DNA of 64,000 nucleotides, taken from Flavobacterium zepuense. GTDB taxonomy: Bacteria > Bacteroidota > Bacteroidia > Flavobacteriales > Flavobacteriaceae. The stretch spans positions 62,001 through 126,000 of the forward strand of contig NZ_VJVZ01000009.1 of assembly GCF_007097145.1 (NCBI RefSeq), written 5' to 3'. The notes beneath the pieces are model-generated. The model searched no databases. It had not been told where the DNA came from and was given only the letters and a program-made list of their open reading frames with translations. Both the position numbers and the translations under genes were made by a program. Shown here in pieces: positions 1 to 8,369 of this stretch (position 1 is the stretch's first letter; each line of letters starts with the position of its first letter).

Positions 1-953
1 GCGATAAAATTGGCCGCCGCAGGCTGGATACCCACTTTGAAGGTTTTATTAACCTTGGGGCAAAATTTCGTTACAACGAAGAAGACCATTTTTATGGCGT
101 TGAGGCCGAGAGGCTTAAAGGTGCCTACATGCTGCTTGATGAGGCATCGGTTACCGGTACAGCTAACATTGTTATGGCTGCCGTGCTTGCCGAAGGTAAA
201 ACTACCATATACAACGCTGCCTGCGAGCCGTACTTACAGCAGCTGTGCAACATGCTTAACCGCATGGGCGCTAAAATTACAGGCGTAGGCTCTAACCTTT
301 TAGAGATAGAAGGTGTAGAAAGCCTTGGCGGATGCGACCACCGCATACTGCCCGATATGATAGAGATAGGCAGCTGGATAGGCCTTGCAGCGATGACCCA
401 GAGCGAAATTACCATTAAAGATGTTAGCTGGGATAACCTTGGCGTTATACCGTCTACCTTCCGTAAGTTGGGTATTACATTAGAGCGCAGGGGCGATGAT
501 ATTTACATTCCTGCCCACACCGATGGGTACGAAATTCAGAGTTATATAGACGGCTCTATCCTTACTATTGCCGATGCCCCGTGGCCGGGCTTTACGCCCG
601 ATCTTTTAAGTATCGTACTGGTAGTGGCTACACAGGCCCGTGGTAGTGTGCTTATTCACCAAAAAATGTTCGAGAGCCGCCTGTTCTTTGTAGACCGCCT
701 TATAGATATGGGTGCACAGATAATACTGTGTGACCCGCACCGTGCTAACGTTATTGGCCTTGGGTTTAAATCGAAGCTTAAAGGTATACTAATGTCGTCT
801 CCCGATATCAGGGCCGGTATATCGCTGCTTATTGCTGCACTTTCAGCAAAAGGCGTAAGTACCATCCAAAATTCTGACCAGATAGACCGTGGTTACGAGC
901 GTATCGACGAAAGGCTTATTGCCATTGGCGCTAAAATTACAAGGATAGACTAA
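1..953 (+). CDS. murA: UDP-N-acetylglucosamine 1-carboxyvinyltransferase, 5' end missing
   Basis: The frame is open from base 3 and gives the last 316 residues of MurA, the cytoplasmic enzyme that moves enolpyruvate from PEP to UDP-GlcNAc in the first committed step of peptidoglycan synthesis. Visible family segments are RRLDTHFEGFINLGA, the LKGAYMLLDEASVTGT stretch, the DAPWPGFTPDL segment carrying the conserved aspartate, and the C-terminal DRGYERIDERL motif. The loop with the catalytic cysteine lies just before the window, so it cannot be checked. An ATG at 129 is internal to the protein and not the start. A strong terminator follows at 976. The identification is secure. Confidence 0.96.
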   Translation, partial: DKIGRRRLDTHFEGFINLGAKFRYNEEDHFYGVEAERLKGAYMLLDEASVTGTANIVMAAVLAEGKTTIYNAACEPYLQQLCNMLNRMGAKITGVGSNLLEIEGVESLGGCDHRILPDMIEIGSWIGLAAMTQSEITIKDVSWDNLGVIPSTFRKLGITLERRGDDIYIPAHTDGYEIQSYIDGSILTIADAPWPGFTPDLLSIVLVVATQARGSVLIHQKMFESRLFFVDRLIDMGAQIILCDPHRANVIGLGFKSKLKGILMSSPDIRAGISLLIAALSAKGVSTIQNSDQIDRGYERIDERLIAIGAKITRID

Positions 954-975
954 GTTCTACATTATATACTATAGT

Positions 976-1010
976 AAAGCGGCCGGATTTATTCCGGCCG
1001 CTTTGTTTTG
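976..1010 (+). terminator. Rho-independent terminator after murA
   Basis: A perfect 11-bp stem (AAAGCGGCCGG with CCGGCCGCTTT) encloses a 7-base loop and is followed by GTTTTG. It lies 23 bases past the murA stop. Confidence 0.85.
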
Positions 1011-1157
1011 TAAAAATTGTGCCATTAACAAACTTTATGATATTGTCATAAAGTATTTATAAATGTCTGTACGCTTGGGTTATTGTATGTTTTTAGAAAG
1101 TAATTTTACATTAAATTAAATTAAATTATGACTTCTTAATTTAAAATGTAACTTATT

Positions 1158-1658
1158 ATGAAAAAGCTATTACTACTCCTGTTATGTTCCTTACCGGCCC
1201 TTGCACAAAACGGCTTTAAGATAGAAGACAATATACTTATTTGGGAACGCGCTTACTCTGCCGATAATGTAGATATCGCCTCTGTTTTAGATAAAAACCC
1301 TAACCTTAAAACGGGTTCGTTTATGGATAATTTTTATAAGGGCATGGGTATCGATATTAAAAATACCTGCAACAGCCAGAACGGTCTCATGAAAAATAAT
1401 GTGAAATTCCAGTTTGTTGTCATGACCAGCCCCACAGGCTACGTGGTAAAAGTAAAGGACCTTAAATTTTTAGAAAAATACGGACCCATGCAGGCACGTA
1501 TACGCGCCAATGCCTGGGAGCAATACTTTGTTGATGGCACCACCCTTAAATCAGACGCTACAAGTATAGAAAATATGGGGTGCATAGATAATTTCTTATC
1601 ATCGTTATTTGCTCCGGCCCCGGTTACTACCGAAACAAGGGCTATGACTTCTAATTAA
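1158..1658 (+). CDS. Small secreted protein, unknown function
   Basis: This 166-residue protein starts with a classic type I signal peptide: MKK, a run of leucines, then a cleavage site near ALA-QN at about residues 15-17. The mature part has two cysteines, one in NTCNSQNG and one near the end in GCIDNF, which could form a periplasmic disulfide. No catalytic motif or known domain is recognisable; the alternating polar and apolar pattern suggests a compact alpha/beta fold. It stands alone between the murA terminator and a bidirectional terminator, so it is probably monocistronic. The product is likely periplasmic or outer-membrane associated. I do not recognise the family. Confidence 0.75.
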   Translation: MKKLLLLLLCSLPALAQNGFKIEDNILIWERAYSADNVDIASVLDKNPNLKTGSFMDNFYKGMGIDIKNTCNSQNGLMKNNVKFQFVVMTSPTGYVVKVKDLKFLEKYGPMQARIRANAWEQYFVDGTTLKSDATSIENMGCIDNFLSSLFAPAPVTTETRAMTSN

Positions 1659-1712
1659 TCTAAGATGATAGATATTAGAAAATAGACTTTTAAAAAGTAT
1701 AAAAAAAAGAGA

Positions 1713-1754
1713 AGTTCCACAGATTAGCCGGCAGGCTTCTGTGGAACTTTTTCT
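1713..1754. terminator. Bidirectional terminator between convergent genes
   Basis: The 11-bp stem AGTTCCACAGA / TCTGTGGAACT (1713-1723 and 1738-1748) is flanked by an A-run on the left and a T-run on the right. It can stop transcription from the secreted-protein gene on the plus strand and from the VWA gene on the minus strand. Confidence 0.85.
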
Positions 1755-1792
1755 ATTATCTCAAATCTCAAATCTAATATCTCCCATCTATT

Positions 1793-4633
1793 CTACTCCA
1801 CCATATTTACCAGCCTTATAAACTCTGCGCGGTAACCTTCAGGGTCGTTTTGCAGGCCTTGTTTGGCGAGGTTTTTAATGGCTTCGATTGATTTATCCGG
1901 AACCAGTTTGCTATCCCTTAATTTTAATCCGAACCACGCCACAGCGGCGCTGAATTTAAAGTCGACCGACGTGTTTTGGATTGGCAGTGAGATATTCGGA
2001 ATAACCTTTACAATTTCTTTGCTCACATCTTCATCCGGTTTTTTAGATCGGAATTTTATGGTAGCCAGTTCATCGTTATAATTACCTGTAGCGGTTTGCG
2101 GCGTGCTGTATTTAAGCTCAGGTGCAGCGTTAAAGTAATCACTTTTTACACCGGTAGGGATAATTTCATACAGCGCGGTAACGGTGTGGCCGCTGCCCAG
2201 TTCTCCGGCATCTATGGCATCGTTGGCAAAATCTTCGTCGCGAAGCTTGCGGTTCTCATAGCCAATTAATCTATATGACTGTACATACTTAGGGTTAAAC
2301 TCTATCTGAATTTTAACATCTTTAGCAATGGCATACATACTGCCTTTAAACTCCTTGTTTAGGTAACGGTCTGCTTCCTGCATATTGTCTACATAGGCGT
2401 AGTTGCCGTTGCCTTTATCGGCCAGGGTTTCCAACTTAGAGTCTTTATAGTTGCCCATGCCGTAGCCCAGACAGGTTAAGAACACGCCACTTTTGCGTTT
2501 TTCTTCAATAAGCGTTTGCATATCGGTATTGCTGGATGCACCCACATTAAAGTCGCCATCGGTAGCCAATATTACACGGTTGTTGCCTTTTTTTACAAAG
2601 TTTTCCAGTGCGGTTTTGTAAGCCAGTTCAATACCTGCGCCGCCTGCGGTGCTGCCACCTGCATTTAGGTTGTCAAGTGCTGCAATGATTTTAGCTTTTT
2701 GATCGCCGCTGGTGCCTGGCAGTACCAACCCGGCAGCACCGGCGTATACCACAATGGCAATGCGGTCCTGTTTGCGCATTTGGTTTACCAATAGCTTCAT
2801 GCTTTGTTTAAGCAGTGGCAGCTTGTTAACATCGCTCATTGAGCCTGACACATCTATCAAAAACACAAAGTTAGAAGCAGGCAGTTCGGCAGATTGAATC
2901 TCCTTACCCTGAAGCCCTATTTTAAGCAGCTTATGGTTAGGGTTCCACGGGGCGTTGCTGTACTCGGTGTTGATGGAGAACGGGTCGGCACCAAGGGGCT
3001 GCGGGTAATTGTATTTAAAGAAATTAATCATTTCCTCAACACGAACGGCATCTTTAGGTACTACCTCGGCATTGTTTAAAAAACGGCGAATGTTAGTGTA
3101 TGACGCATTATCTACATCTATAGAAAACGTGCTAAGTGGGGTTGTGGCAGGGTTTTCGAACTTGTTTTCCTCAAAAGCCTCGTATTCTTCATGGTCTATT
3201 TTTATTTTTTCCATGGGTACAAACTTGCCCGTAGCATTATCTATATAACCCGCTTTCTCATCTTCTTTAAGAGCCTTTTTAAGTTCGCGTTGTTGCTTAC
3301 GGGTTAGCTTTTTTGTTTTAATAACAACAACTCCATAAACAGCCTTGCTGCCATATACCGCCGTTGCACCAGCATCTTTAAGTACTTCAATAGATTCGAT
3401 ATTTACAGCATCTAATTTTCTGGCAACTCTTGCACTTACAGGCTTTCCATCGATAACATACAAAGGCTCGGGAAAGTTGCTTTGTATAGAGGCCACGCCT
3501 CTAATAGCAACTCCATTAGGCAATGCTCTGTTAAACGTCCTCCCATCCGAAAGCGTGTCGTATTGTACCCCGGCATTTGGAGTTATTGCTACCCCTGCAA
3601 CACGGCCTTGTAATGATTGTGAACCCGGTGCACCACTACCTGTGGTAACGTTTAACCCCGGAACCTGCCCTTGCAGCGATTGTACGAAAGATGCATTTGG
3701 CCTGCCTTCAATGGTTTCGCTTGATACAACTGTAGATTGCCTGTCGCCATCCCTGTAATTCCTATTATCTTGCCTACTATAACCATTTGGCGCAGATGCA
3801 ACATTTGCATTACCTGTAGGTGAGGCTGTTTCAAGTTCGTAGTTCATTCCAACCGCTATTTTAGCATCCCTTTCTCCTTTACGGCGTTCTCTTCTGGATT
3901 GTTTTTCAATTACTGAGCTGCTTACAGTTGTTACCGCAACATTAGATTTTGATCTTGTTGTCGTGCGGTAGCCTTCAACTACCACCTCGCTCAACTCACT
4001 GCCACTATTAATTGCTACGGTAGTATTATTAGTTTCTGACGTAGCCTTAAATATAGCCGATACCATACCTGTATAATCAGTAGTAATATTATCGCCTACA
4101 TGTGCATTAACGGTGAATTTGCCATCGAAGTCAGTTAATACTGCTGCCGATTTTCCATTAACCAAAATACTCACCCCCGGGACAGGCATACCGGAATCAT
4201 CTACAATAGTGCCGTTAAAAACGATAGGCTGCTTGGTTGCCTTTTTGTTTTTAGATGTAACAACATACTCCTTTCTGCCTTTGGTATTATTTGGCATCTC
4301 TTCCACAACAACCTCTTCCTTAACCGTTACTTTCTCCGGGTTAAAGGTTTCCTTAACCGCCTGGGTATCTATAACCGTTACGTTGTTTTGCGGGGCGACA
4401 TCGGGTTTAACAACATTGTTATTGTTTAACATGATAAAGCCAATACCTATAAACAACAGGAGCAGGGCGGCAATGCCGGTGTACTTCCACCAGATGACTA
4501 TTTTACGTTGCTTTTTATTGTCCAGCTTATCTTCTACGCGGCTCCACACGGCTTCCATGCGGGCAAAGTCTTTGGTTTCGGCTTTGCTGGCGGCGTCTTT
4601 AAATTGGTCGTATATTTTATCGTTATTTTCCAT
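1793..4633 (-). CDS. Membrane-anchored protein: anti-sigma-like N terminus, CarboxypepD_reg, TonB-plug-like and VWA/DUF3520 domains
   Basis: I take the start at MENNDKIYDQF (946 residues); a longer frame opens at 4660. Order of parts: a cytoplasmic acidic/basic segment (about 1-45) like a short anti-sigma domain; one transmembrane helix (about 46-68); a carboxypeptidase-regulatory-like domain (about 138-195, FNGTIVDDSGMPVPGVSI); a segment resembling the SusC/TonB plug (about 310-436, with EPLYVIDGKPV and IESIEVLKDAGATAVYGS) but no beta-barrel; the N-terminal domain of YfbK-type VWA proteins; a VWA domain with an intact MIDAS DVSGS at 594-598; and a DUF3520-like C terminus. It overlaps the upstream ECF sigma gene by 11 bases. 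Inference: it may restrain that sigma factor while its VWA part faces the periplasm. The ligand is unknown. Confidence 0.85.
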   Translation of the reverse strand: MENNDKIYDQFKDAASKAETKDFARMEAVWSRVEDKLDNKKQRKIVIWWKYTGIAALLLLFIGIGFIMLNNNNVVKPDVAPQNNVTVIDTQAVKETFNPEKVTVKEEVVVEEMPNNTKGRKEYVVTSKNKKATKQPIVFNGTIVDDSGMPVPGVSILVNGKSAAVLTDFDGKFTVNAHVGDNITTDYTGMVSAIFKATSETNNTTVAINSGSELSEVVVEGYRTTTRSKSNVAVTTVSSSVIEKQSRRERRKGERDAKIAVGMNYELETASPTGNANVASAPNGYSRQDNRNYRDGDRQSTVVSSETIEGRPNASFVQSLQGQVPGLNVTTGSGAPGSQSLQGRVAGVAITPNAGVQYDTLSDGRTFNRALPNGVAIRGVASIQSNFPEPLYVIDGKPVSARVARKLDAVNIESIEVLKDAGATAVYGSKAVYGVVVIKTKKLTRKQQRELKKALKEDEKAGYIDNATGKFVPMEKIKIDHEEYEAFEENKFENPATTPLSTFSIDVDNASYTNIRRFLNNAEVVPKDAVRVEEMINFFKYNYPQPLGADPFSINTEYSNAPWNPNHKLLKIGLQGKEIQSAELPASNFVFLIDVSGSMSDVNKLPLLKQSMKLLVNQMRKQDRIAIVVYAGAAGLVLPGTSGDQKAKIIAALDNLNAGGSTAGGAGIELAYKTALENFVKKGNNRVILATDGDFNVGASSNTDMQTLIEEKRKSGVFLTCLGYGMGNYKDSKLETLADKGNGNYAYVDNMQEADRYLNKEFKGSMYAIAKDVKIQIEFNPKYVQSYRLIGYENRKLRDEDFANDAIDAGELGSGHTVTALYEIIPTGVKSDYFNAAPELKYSTPQTATGNYNDELATIKFRSKKPDEDVSKEIVKVIPNISLPIQNTSVDFKFSAAVAWFGLKLRDSKLVPDKSIEAIKNLAKQGLQNDPEGYRAEFIRLVNMVE

Positions 4634-5171
4634 GGCTGCTCGTGTTTTGGTAATAAACATTGTTTACTAATTCCTTCAGTTTTGTGCGGGAGACGTTTAA
4701 TTGTGATTTAGATGTTCCCTCGCTAATATTCAGCATGGTGGCAATTTCTTTGTGGCTGTAACCCTCTATGGCAAAAAGGTTAAACACGGTGCGGCAGCCT
4801 TCCGGCAGATACTCCAGCAGGTTAAGCAGGTCTTCTTCCTCCAGCCCCACGTGTTGGGCTTCCTGGGGCTCGGTTCCGCGGCTCATATCTTCTATGTAAA
4901 TATTAAAGTTTACGTTGCGCTTAAGGCTTAGCAGGCAGTGGTTAACGGCAATTTTGCGCGCCCAGGCCTCAAATGCCTTGCCTTCTTTAAGCTGGTCCAG
5001 CTTGGTGAATATAGTGTAAAAGGCATCGGCCATGGCCTCCTCTATATGTTCTTCGCTTTTTAGGTACCGTTTGCAGGTGTGGTACAGTTTGGGAGCTAAT
5101 AGCTCATACACCTGCCTCTGGGAGTCGCGGTGCATCTTTCTGCATGCTGTTATGAGTTTTTCTTCTATCAC
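4623..5171 (-). CDS. RNA polymerase sigma factor, ECF (sigma-70) family
   Basis: This 182-residue protein has the two-domain ECF layout. Region 2 lies at about residues 20-85 (HIEEAMADAFYTIFTKLDQL, then FEAWARKIAVNHCLLSLKR, the -10-binding helix area). Region 4 lies at about 120-170 (LPEGCRTVFNLFAIEGYSHKEIA, followed by the helix-turn-helix ATMLNISEGTSKSQLNVSR). It would direct RNA polymerase to a small regulon. Its 3' end overlaps the next gene, whose N terminus looks like an anti-sigma segment, so the pair is probably translationally coupled and acts as a sigma/anti-sigma unit. No clear house-keeping TAnnTTTG box was seen upstream, which would fit autoregulation, but that is inference. Confidence 0.93.
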   Translation of the reverse strand: MIEEKLITACRKMHRDSQRQVYELLAPKLYHTCKRYLKSEEHIEEAMADAFYTIFTKLDQLKEGKAFEAWARKIAVNHCLLSLKRNVNFNIYIEDMSRGTEPQEAQHVGLEEEDLLNLLEYLPEGCRTVFNLFAIEGYSHKEIATMLNISEGTSKSQLNVSRTKLKELVNNVYYQNTSSHGK

Positions 5172-5241
5172 AATTGGTCTCTTTGTTTATATAGAGCAGA
5201 AAAACAATTAAAAGGTTGGAACAACATGAAAATATTTTTTA

Positions 5242-5309
5242 AGTTTTCAGGCACAGTCGCGGTTTTAAGTCCCGGTGTAGCCTGTAAACTGCGACTGCGA
5301 CTGAAAACT
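5242..5309. repeat. Intergenic inverted repeat with GCGACT words
   Basis: AGTTTTCAG at 5242-5250 pairs with CTGAAAACT at 5301-5309, with further complementary AGTCGC/GCGACTGCGACT words inside. The right arm touches the stop codon of the beta-propeller-like gene at 5308. It could act as a terminator-like hairpin or be a mobile palindromic unit. Confidence 0.5.
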
Positions 5310-6153
5310 ACTTATCTATCGTTAATTTAAAAATATCCGATTGCTTGGCATCATTATCGGTATCCTCGCATAGTAAAAACTCCAGTGCCTTATCGGTTTC
5401 TTTGTAAAGGGTAATGCCCTCAAATTTATTTTTAAGCGAAATTACCTCGGTAAATTCCAGTTCCATGCTCTCAATATCAATGCGGCCTATAAGCGTGCCC
5501 GCCACTTCGCCATCTTTATAGGTAGAGGTGGTTTTCTCGGCGGCAGCAATAAAATACAGCTTTTCGCCAATTTTAACGGCATCGGTAAAACTTGCCTGGG
5601 CACCGTTTATCTTAGGCAGTTTAACCTCATTGTAAATGATCTGGAAAGCGGTATCGGCAATATCGCCATCAAGGGTAAACACGCCATTCTGACCCTTTGG
5701 GCCGTTGCCACGATTAAACAGGTACCATGTATCGCCATCATTCACTACGGCCTCAACATTAAAATTATCGGGGGTAATTTCGCCAAAACTCTGCATGACA
5801 AGGTACAGGTCGGTCGCATCGATCTTCGGGTACACCAGTCCCGTCTTATAATTAAGGTGGGTAATGGTATTGCGGATCTCGGTAGAGCCTGAGCCAAAAA
5901 GGTACAATTGGTCGTCTTTGGCGGTAATGCTCTCGTAATCGGCTTTGTCTTTTTTAGGGACATTTTCAAGCGGACCTGTATAGTCTTTTGCCTTGAGCGA
6001 TATTTTTTCGAGCTTTTTGTCGGTTATATTGTACTGGTACAGCATGTGGCTGTTGTCGGATATCAGGTAAAGGGAGTCGTTGTTAAAGAAGAGTCCGGAT
6101 GCCGACCCGATGCCTATAATTCGGAAAAGCAGTTCCAGGTGAAACTTTTGCAT
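5308..6153 (-). CDS. Predicted beta-propeller protein, DUF6929-like
   Basis: The 281-residue product has no obvious export signal beyond a mildly hydrophobic start. It shows repeated blade-like strands: SASGLFFNNDSLYLISDNSHMLYQY, YESITAKDDQLYLFGSGST, FTDAVKIGEKLYFIAAAE, and FEGITLYKETDKALEFLLCEDTD. This pattern matches small propeller proteins of Flavobacteria that I associate with DUF6929; the assignment is from memory of the pattern, not a search. No catalytic residues can be named. The gene is divergent from ppk2 with a 70-base gap. Its function is unknown; a role in binding or monitoring a small molecule would be speculation. Confidence 0.7.
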   Translation of the reverse strand: MQKFHLELLFRIIGIGSASGLFFNNDSLYLISDNSHMLYQYNITDKKLEKISLKAKDYTGPLENVPKKDKADYESITAKDDQLYLFGSGSTEIRNTITHLNYKTGLVYPKIDATDLYLVMQSFGEITPDNFNVEAVVNDGDTWYLFNRGNGPKGQNGVFTLDGDIADTAFQIIYNEVKLPKINGAQASFTDAVKIGEKLYFIAAAEKTTSTYKDGEVAGTLIGRIDIESMELEFTEVISLKNKFEGITLYKETDKALEFLLCEDTDNDAKQSDIFKLTIDK

Positions 6154-6223
6154 AATCTTATGGTTTAGCGTAAAACGCGGTACGCTTTAAATTGTTATAT
6201 TTATATAAAGATAACGCATTTTT

Positions 6224-7105
6224 ATGAAAGCGATAAATACCGATGATTTTAAAGTTACCTCGAAATTTTCGATAACCGATACCCCTACAACCCTTGATAC
6301 CAGCTGCTCTGACCTTAAAACGCACGACGAACTTAAAAAGGTAAGCAAAAAGCTGGGCAAGCTACAGGATAAGATGTATGCCAATAACCGCTATAGCGTG
6401 CTGGTGTGCCTGCAGGGTATGGATACCAGTGGTAAGGATAGCCTTATACGTGAGGTGTTTAGGCGCTTTAATGCCCGTGGGGTAAACGTGTACAGTTTTA
6501 AAACACCATCCAGTGCTGAGCTGGAGCACGACTACCTTTGGAGGCACTACATTGCCCTGCCGGAAAGAGGGAAGTTCTCGGTATTTAACCGCTCGCATTA
6601 CGAAAATGTATTGATTACCCGCGTACACCCCGAGTATTTACTGAATGAGAACCTGCCGGGAATTAATTCGGTAGACGATATACCCAAGCATATCTGGAAA
6701 GACCGTTTTGAGCAGATCAACAATTTTGAGAAACACATTACTCAAAATGGGGTGGTGGTGTTTAAGTTTTTTTTACACCTTAGTAAAGAGGAGCAACGCG
6801 AGCGCCTGCTGCGAAGGCTTGACAAACCGGAACACAACTGGAAGTTTGCACCGTCTGACCTGGAGGAGCGCGAACTTTGGGATGATTACCAAAAGTATTA
6901 TGAAGATGCCATAAACCATACCTCTAAAGATAATGCCCCCTGGTTTGTTATCCCGGCCGACAATAAAGAAACGGCACGCTACCTTGTGGCAAAAACCATT
7001 TACGACCACCTAAAAAATTACGACGACATAAAAGAGCCCGAAGTGAACGAGGATGTACTTGATAATATAAATGCCTACAAGAAAAAACTTATGGAGGAGA
7101 AGTAG
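6224..7105 (+). CDS. ppk2: Polyphosphate kinase 2 family protein
   Basis: This 293-residue cytoplasmic enzyme belongs to the PPK2 family, which transfers phosphate between inorganic polyphosphate and nucleoside mono- or diphosphates. The Walker A loop is GMDTSGKDS (65-73). The KTPSSAELEHDYLWR segment (about 93-107) and the Walker B region with FNRSHYE (121-127) are the other family signatures. The length fits single-domain PPK2 proteins. Whether it phosphorylates NMPs, NDPs or both cannot be read with confidence from sequence alone. It is a single-gene unit, divergent from the propeller-like gene and followed by a long inverted repeat. Confidence 0.93.
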   Translation: MKAINTDDFKVTSKFSITDTPTTLDTSCSDLKTHDELKKVSKKLGKLQDKMYANNRYSVLVCLQGMDTSGKDSLIREVFRRFNARGVNVYSFKTPSSAELEHDYLWRHYIALPERGKFSVFNRSHYENVLITRVHPEYLLNENLPGINSVDDIPKHIWKDRFEQINNFEKHITQNGVVVFKFFLHLSKEEQRERLLRRLDKPEHNWKFAPSDLEERELWDDYQKYYEDAINHTSKDNAPWFVIPADNKETARYLVAKTIYDHLKNYDDIKEPEVNEDVLDNINAYKKKLMEEK

Positions 7106-7122
7106 TGGTTAATCCAACAAGC

Positions 7123-7210
7123 AATAAGCAATGCACAATTGGCAATAGGCAATGTTTAATTATACATCATCAATTGCATATTGCCTATTGCCAATTGTGC
7201 ATTGCGTATT
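7123..7210. repeat. Long intergenic inverted repeat (24-bp perfect arms)
   Basis: Arms at 7130-7153 and 7180-7203 are perfectly complementary over 24 bases, built from CAATTGGCAATAGGCAAT words, and extend to about 31 with one mismatch. The spacer is 26 bases. The element separates ppk2 from the convergent receiver-like gene and may also serve as a terminator, though it has no clean T-run. Confidence 0.8.
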
Positions 7211-7215
7211 GAAAG

Positions 7216-7548
7216 TTAGATTTCCAGCAGGTCTTTTAATTCTTCTTCCGAAAGGCAAATGCCAATGTTGGATACAAGCTCATTATCATCTTCGTTACCA
7301 TTAATAAAATAGATAGGTATGGCCGATGTTAGCTTTCGCTTTCGGATGCTATCGGCTGTTTGCCGCCCGTGTAAGGGCTTTTCGGCATAGTTTACCACTA
7401 TGGCATCGGGCTTGCTTATGCCGGTCTTGCGGTAAGCTTCGGCACCATCAAGTAATTCAAATCCGGCCAGTTTATGGGGTGTTTGCCTGCAAATATCCAG
7501 CAGCGGCGTGGTGGCATCCTTACTCCAGTCTATAACAAATAATTTCAT
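7216..7548 (-). CDS. Small protein resembling a degenerate response-regulator receiver domain
   Basis: The 110-residue protein has an alternating beta/alpha pattern like a CheY-type fold: MKLFVIDWS (strand 1), HKLAGFELLDG (strand 2), PDAIVVNYAEKPLHGRQTADSIRKR (strand 3 and helix 3), AIPIYFINGN (strand 4), LVSNIGICLSEEELKDLLE (strand 5 and helix 5). Where a receiver would carry its phospho-accepting aspartate at the end of strand 3, this protein has asparagine or tyrosine (VVNY). Inference: if it is a receiver relative it is a phosphorylation-independent one. No output domain is present and no kinase lies nearby. The family call is tentative. Confidence 0.6.
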   Translation of the reverse strand: MKLFVIDWSKDATTPLLDICRQTPHKLAGFELLDGAEAYRKTGISKPDAIVVNYAEKPLHGRQTADSIRKRKLTSAIPIYFINGNEDDNELVSNIGICLSEEELKDLLEI

Positions 7549-7580
7549 GAATGCGAGATGTTTAAGAGTGCAAAAGTAAA

Positions 7581-7609
7581 AAAACCTGCCACATTAAGCA
7601 GCAGGTTTT
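7581..7609 (-). terminator. Terminator of the outer-membrane protein gene
   Basis: On the minus strand AAAACCTGC pairs with GCAGGTTTT around an 11-base loop and is followed by a T-run (the A-run at 7578-7584 on the plus strand). It sits 45 bases past the stop of the gene at 7654-8181. Confidence 0.8.
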
Positions 7610-7653
7610 CAAGGTTAGTTTTGAACACTTAGGTTATATATAAATCAAAAATA

Positions 7654-8181
7654 TTACAGTTCAAAGCCGTAAGCTAAACGCAACCCTATCTGGTCGGCAT
7701 TAAAGTCGTTCATACCCTCGTAACGTAGGCTAATGTCTATATATTTAGAAGCGTAGCCTATGCCCGGAGCCCATAAAAAGGTAGTTTCGTCATAGCCATT
7801 AGTCACCGCAAAACCGGCACCTACTTCGCCCAATACATAAAAACGGTCTTCCCAAACAAAGGCTTTAAAACCCGCTTTAGCAGGTATAAAACCAAGGTCT
7901 TTAATTTCTTCATCTCCAAAAAGGTTGGTAAAACCGGTAGTTAGCGTTAAAGATGTTTTTTGTGTAAGGTCATACTGCAGCCTTACATCGCCACCAAGCG
8001 CCCAGTTAAAATATTCGCCTGTGGTAAGGCCGGCATTAACACCTATACCCAATTTAAATTTTTGAGAATAGCTGTCAATCGCCTCATTAGATGATCCCTC
8101 TATCTTTTGTGCAAAGGCACTGCCTCCTACAAATAATAATGCTCCCAGCATTAAAGATTTAAACGTGCTTCCCATTTTCAT
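7654..8181 (-). CDS. Small outer-membrane beta-barrel protein
   Basis: The 175-residue protein opens with a signal peptide (MKMGSTFKSLMLGALLFVGGSAFA, cleaved before QK). The mature chain is made of short amphipathic strands typical of 8-stranded barrels: FKLGIGVNAGLTTG, FNWALGGDVRLQYDL, TSLTLTTGFTNLFG, FKAFVWEDRFYVLGEVGAGFAV, FLWAPGIGYASKYIDISLRYE. It ends in a strand with terminal aromatic and leucine (LAYGFEL), as expected of barrel proteins. AAGGAA precedes the ATG and may be a weak ribosome site. A terminator follows directly, so it is monocistronic. Specific function unknown. Confidence 0.82.
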   Translation of the reverse strand: MKMGSTFKSLMLGALLFVGGSAFAQKIEGSSNEAIDSYSQKFKLGIGVNAGLTTGEYFNWALGGDVRLQYDLTQKTSLTLTTGFTNLFGDEEIKDLGFIPAKAGFKAFVWEDRFYVLGEVGAGFAVTNGYDETTFLWAPGIGYASKYIDISLRYEGMNDFNADQIGLRLAYGFEL

Positions 8182-8353
8182 GATTTCCTTGTGTTATGTT
8201 AGTGGGGTAAAATTAGTACAAACAAATTGCTAACATTTGTAATTTTATGTTAATTAATTACAAATAAAATAATAAAATTAAGAATGTTTACACTTATAGT
8301 GATGATTTATAAGTTTTTAGCTCGTTGTGACTAAGGGTATGAAAGCTTATATC

Positions 8354-8361
8354 TACCTTTG
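8354..8361 (+). promoter_or_regulatory. -7 box TACCTTTG for the MATE transporter
   Basis: TACCTTTG fits the Bacteroidota -7 consensus TAnnTTTG. It ends 8 bases before the ATG at 8370, so the transcript would begin within a few bases of the start codon, making it leaderless or nearly so. No TTG lies at the usual distance upstream. Confidence 0.65.
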
Positions 8362-8369
8362 CGCAAAAA

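Noticed and set aside
4113..4670. 185-codon frame antisense to the VWA protein
   Set aside because: Shadow of the minus-strand gene; no export or domain features that stand up.
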